A stretch of 48,812 nt of DNA from Bacillota bacterium. GTDB lineage: Bacteria; Bacillota; Clostridia; Christensenellales; Pumilibacteraceae. The notes under the pieces are model-generated. The model was not told where the DNA came from. It searched no databases and was given only the letters and a program-made list of their open reading frames with translations. The stretch spans positions 1 to 48,812 of the forward strand of contig DXHT01000029.1 of NCBI GenBank assembly GCA_019113265.1, read 5' to 3'. The translations under genes were made by a program, and so were the position numbers. Shown in pieces: positions 47,700-48,812 of the stretch (positions are counted from its first letter, which is position 1; each line of letters opens with the position of its first letter).

Positions 47700-48425
47700 A
47701 TGATAAACGTTGCGATTGTGGACGACGAGCAGGCGGTGCGCAAGCAGCTCGCCGAATATGTGGATAAATATGCCGCGGAAAGCGGCATAGAGTGCGGTGT
47801 AAAATGTTTCGACAGCGCCCTCTCGTTTGTCAATCGTGATAAACCCGCATTCGACCTGATCCTTCTCGACATAGAAATGCCTGACGTCAGCGGCATGGAG
47901 CTTGCCTCGCAGATCCGTAAGACGGATACGTCCGTGGCGATAATTTTCGTTACCAATATGGCGCAATACGCGATACGCGGCTATGAAGTGGATGCTTCCG
48001 ACTTCATAGTAAAGCCCATATCGTACGGCGATTTTGCCATGAAAGTGGGGCGAATTTTCCGCAGGATAGTCCAACGCCGCGATACGCAGATAACGGTCAC
48101 CGACGGCGACACCGCAAAGCGCATCCCCGTTTCGGACATACGATATGTGGAGGTGCAGGGTCACGCGCTGACATATCATATGCGCGACTGCGTGATAACG
48201 GAGCGCGGAACGCTCAAAAAGCGCGAAGAGGCGCTCCTTGACAGCGGCTTTGCGCGGTGCAACAATTATTGCCTCGTCAACCTGCGTTTCGTCTCCGCGG
48301 TCAACGGCTATACGGTGTTCGTTTCGGGCGGCTCGGGCAGGGCGGCGGAAAGTCTGTCCATAAGTCATCCTCGAAAAAAGGACTTCATACGCGTCTTAAA
48401 CGAGTATTGGCAGGCGAATATGTGA
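47700..48425 (+). CDS. LytTR-family response regulator
   Basis: Receiver VAIVDDEQAVRKQLAEYV...DLILLDIEMPDVSGMELA...VKPISY; LytTR DNA-binding domain IRYVEVQGHALTYHMRD...FARCNNYCLVNLRFVSAVNGYTV. Confidence 0.9.
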   Translation: MINVAIVDDEQAVRKQLAEYVDKYAAESGIECGVKCFDSALSFVNRDKPAFDLILLDIEMPDVSGMELASQIRKTDTSVAIIFVTNMAQYAIRGYEVDASDFIVKPISYGDFAMKVGRIFRRIVQRRDTQITVTDGDTAKRIPVSDIRYVEVQGHALTYHMRDCVITERGTLKKREEALLDSGFARCNNYCLVNLRFVSAVNGYTVFVSGGSGRAAESLSISHPRKKDFIRVLNEYWQANM

Positions 48426-48542
48426 AACGGCTTTCGGGCAAAAGCGATACGGACCGATCGTCGGCAGATCGTATATGCGAGCTCACGTCAAAACGGAAAT
48501 AGTACGTAGAGCACAGGACAGTAGGATTTATAATAACGCGAT

Positions 48543-48577
48543 CGGCGGTGCGGGCAGACCCGCGCCGCCGTTTTTGT
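48543..48577 (+). terminator. Intrinsic terminator
   Basis: ggcggtgcggg-caga-cccgcgccgcc then ttttt. Confidence 0.8.
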
Positions 48578-48606
48578 CGCTTTAGCGAAAGAAAACCACC
48601 ACTTAA

Positions 48607-48812
48607 TGAAATGCACCCCAAAAGTTAGACGAAACTTTAGGAGGTGCATTTATTATGCAAAGGAAGAAACACAACACAAAATACTCGCCGGAATTCAAGA
48701 TATCTGTTATAATGGATATGCGAGAAAACCATTTGGCGTATAGAGAAACGGTGCGTAAGTATTGGAATACACGATCACGCGCCGAAGAAGATTTATACGT
48801 GCATACCGTAAA
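48607..48812 (+). mobile_element. Left end of IS3-family insertion sequence, truncated by window end
   Basis: Terminal tgaaatgcaccccaaaagtta..., then a transposase ORF at 48655. Confidence 0.85.
48655..48812 (+). CDS. IS3-family transposase OrfA (partial)
   Basis: MQRKKHNTKYSPEFKISVIMDMRENHLAYRETVRKYWNTRSRAEEDLYVHTVK; typical OrfA HTH N-terminus. Confidence 0.85.
   Translation, partial: MQRKKHNTKYSPEFKISVIMDMRENHLAYRETVRKYWNTRSRAEEDLYVHTV

Noticed and set aside
1-48812. CRISPR arrays, tRNA and rRNA genes
   Set aside because: No regularly spaced direct repeats with unique spacers, and no tRNA- or rRNA-like signatures, were seen by eye; a tool scan would be needed to exclude them fully.

Overview
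The window is bacterial chromosomal DNA, probably from an uncultured gut-type Clostridia/Firmicutes relative. It is fairly GC-rich, with dense, mostly +-strand coding. Left part: KDPG aldolase (5'-truncated) and KDG kinase, a convergent GH2 glycosidase, an OmpR/PhoR-type two-component system coupled to cysteine synthase, then a GC-rich repeat-bearing intergenic region with one hypothetical gene. Centre (9.3-25.2 kb): a canonical S10-spc-alpha ribosomal protein operon running from rpsJ to rplQ, including secY, adk, map, infA and rpoA. Next come a zinc-ribbon membrane protein, smpB, a CPA2-type Na+/H+ antiporter and an RlmD-type methyltransferase. A compositionally foreign Vat-like acetyltransferase follows, then what looks like a leftover rlmD 3' end. 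After that are a DUF1349-like protein, a Crp/Fnr regulator, thioredoxin, rubrerythrin, desulfoferrodoxin and luxS. The right part (36.2-48.4 kb) is an accessory locus: a GHKL (AgrC-like) kinase and a LytTR response regulator about 10 kb apart, bracketing two domain-permuted membrane-associated GH3 proteins and two lipoproteins. IS3-like end sequences in the same orientation flank this locus. Main second-look items: the split TCS/GH3 locus, a probable structured RNA at 4471-4601, the rlmD/vat scar, an IS-derived MITE splitting the luxS terminator, an SD-sequestering hairpin in the IS end, Lys/Ala-rich tails on adjacent L24 and L5, a near-leaderless smpB and an in-frame TGA in a small ORF. Product names come from recognised motifs and gene order; no database search was run.
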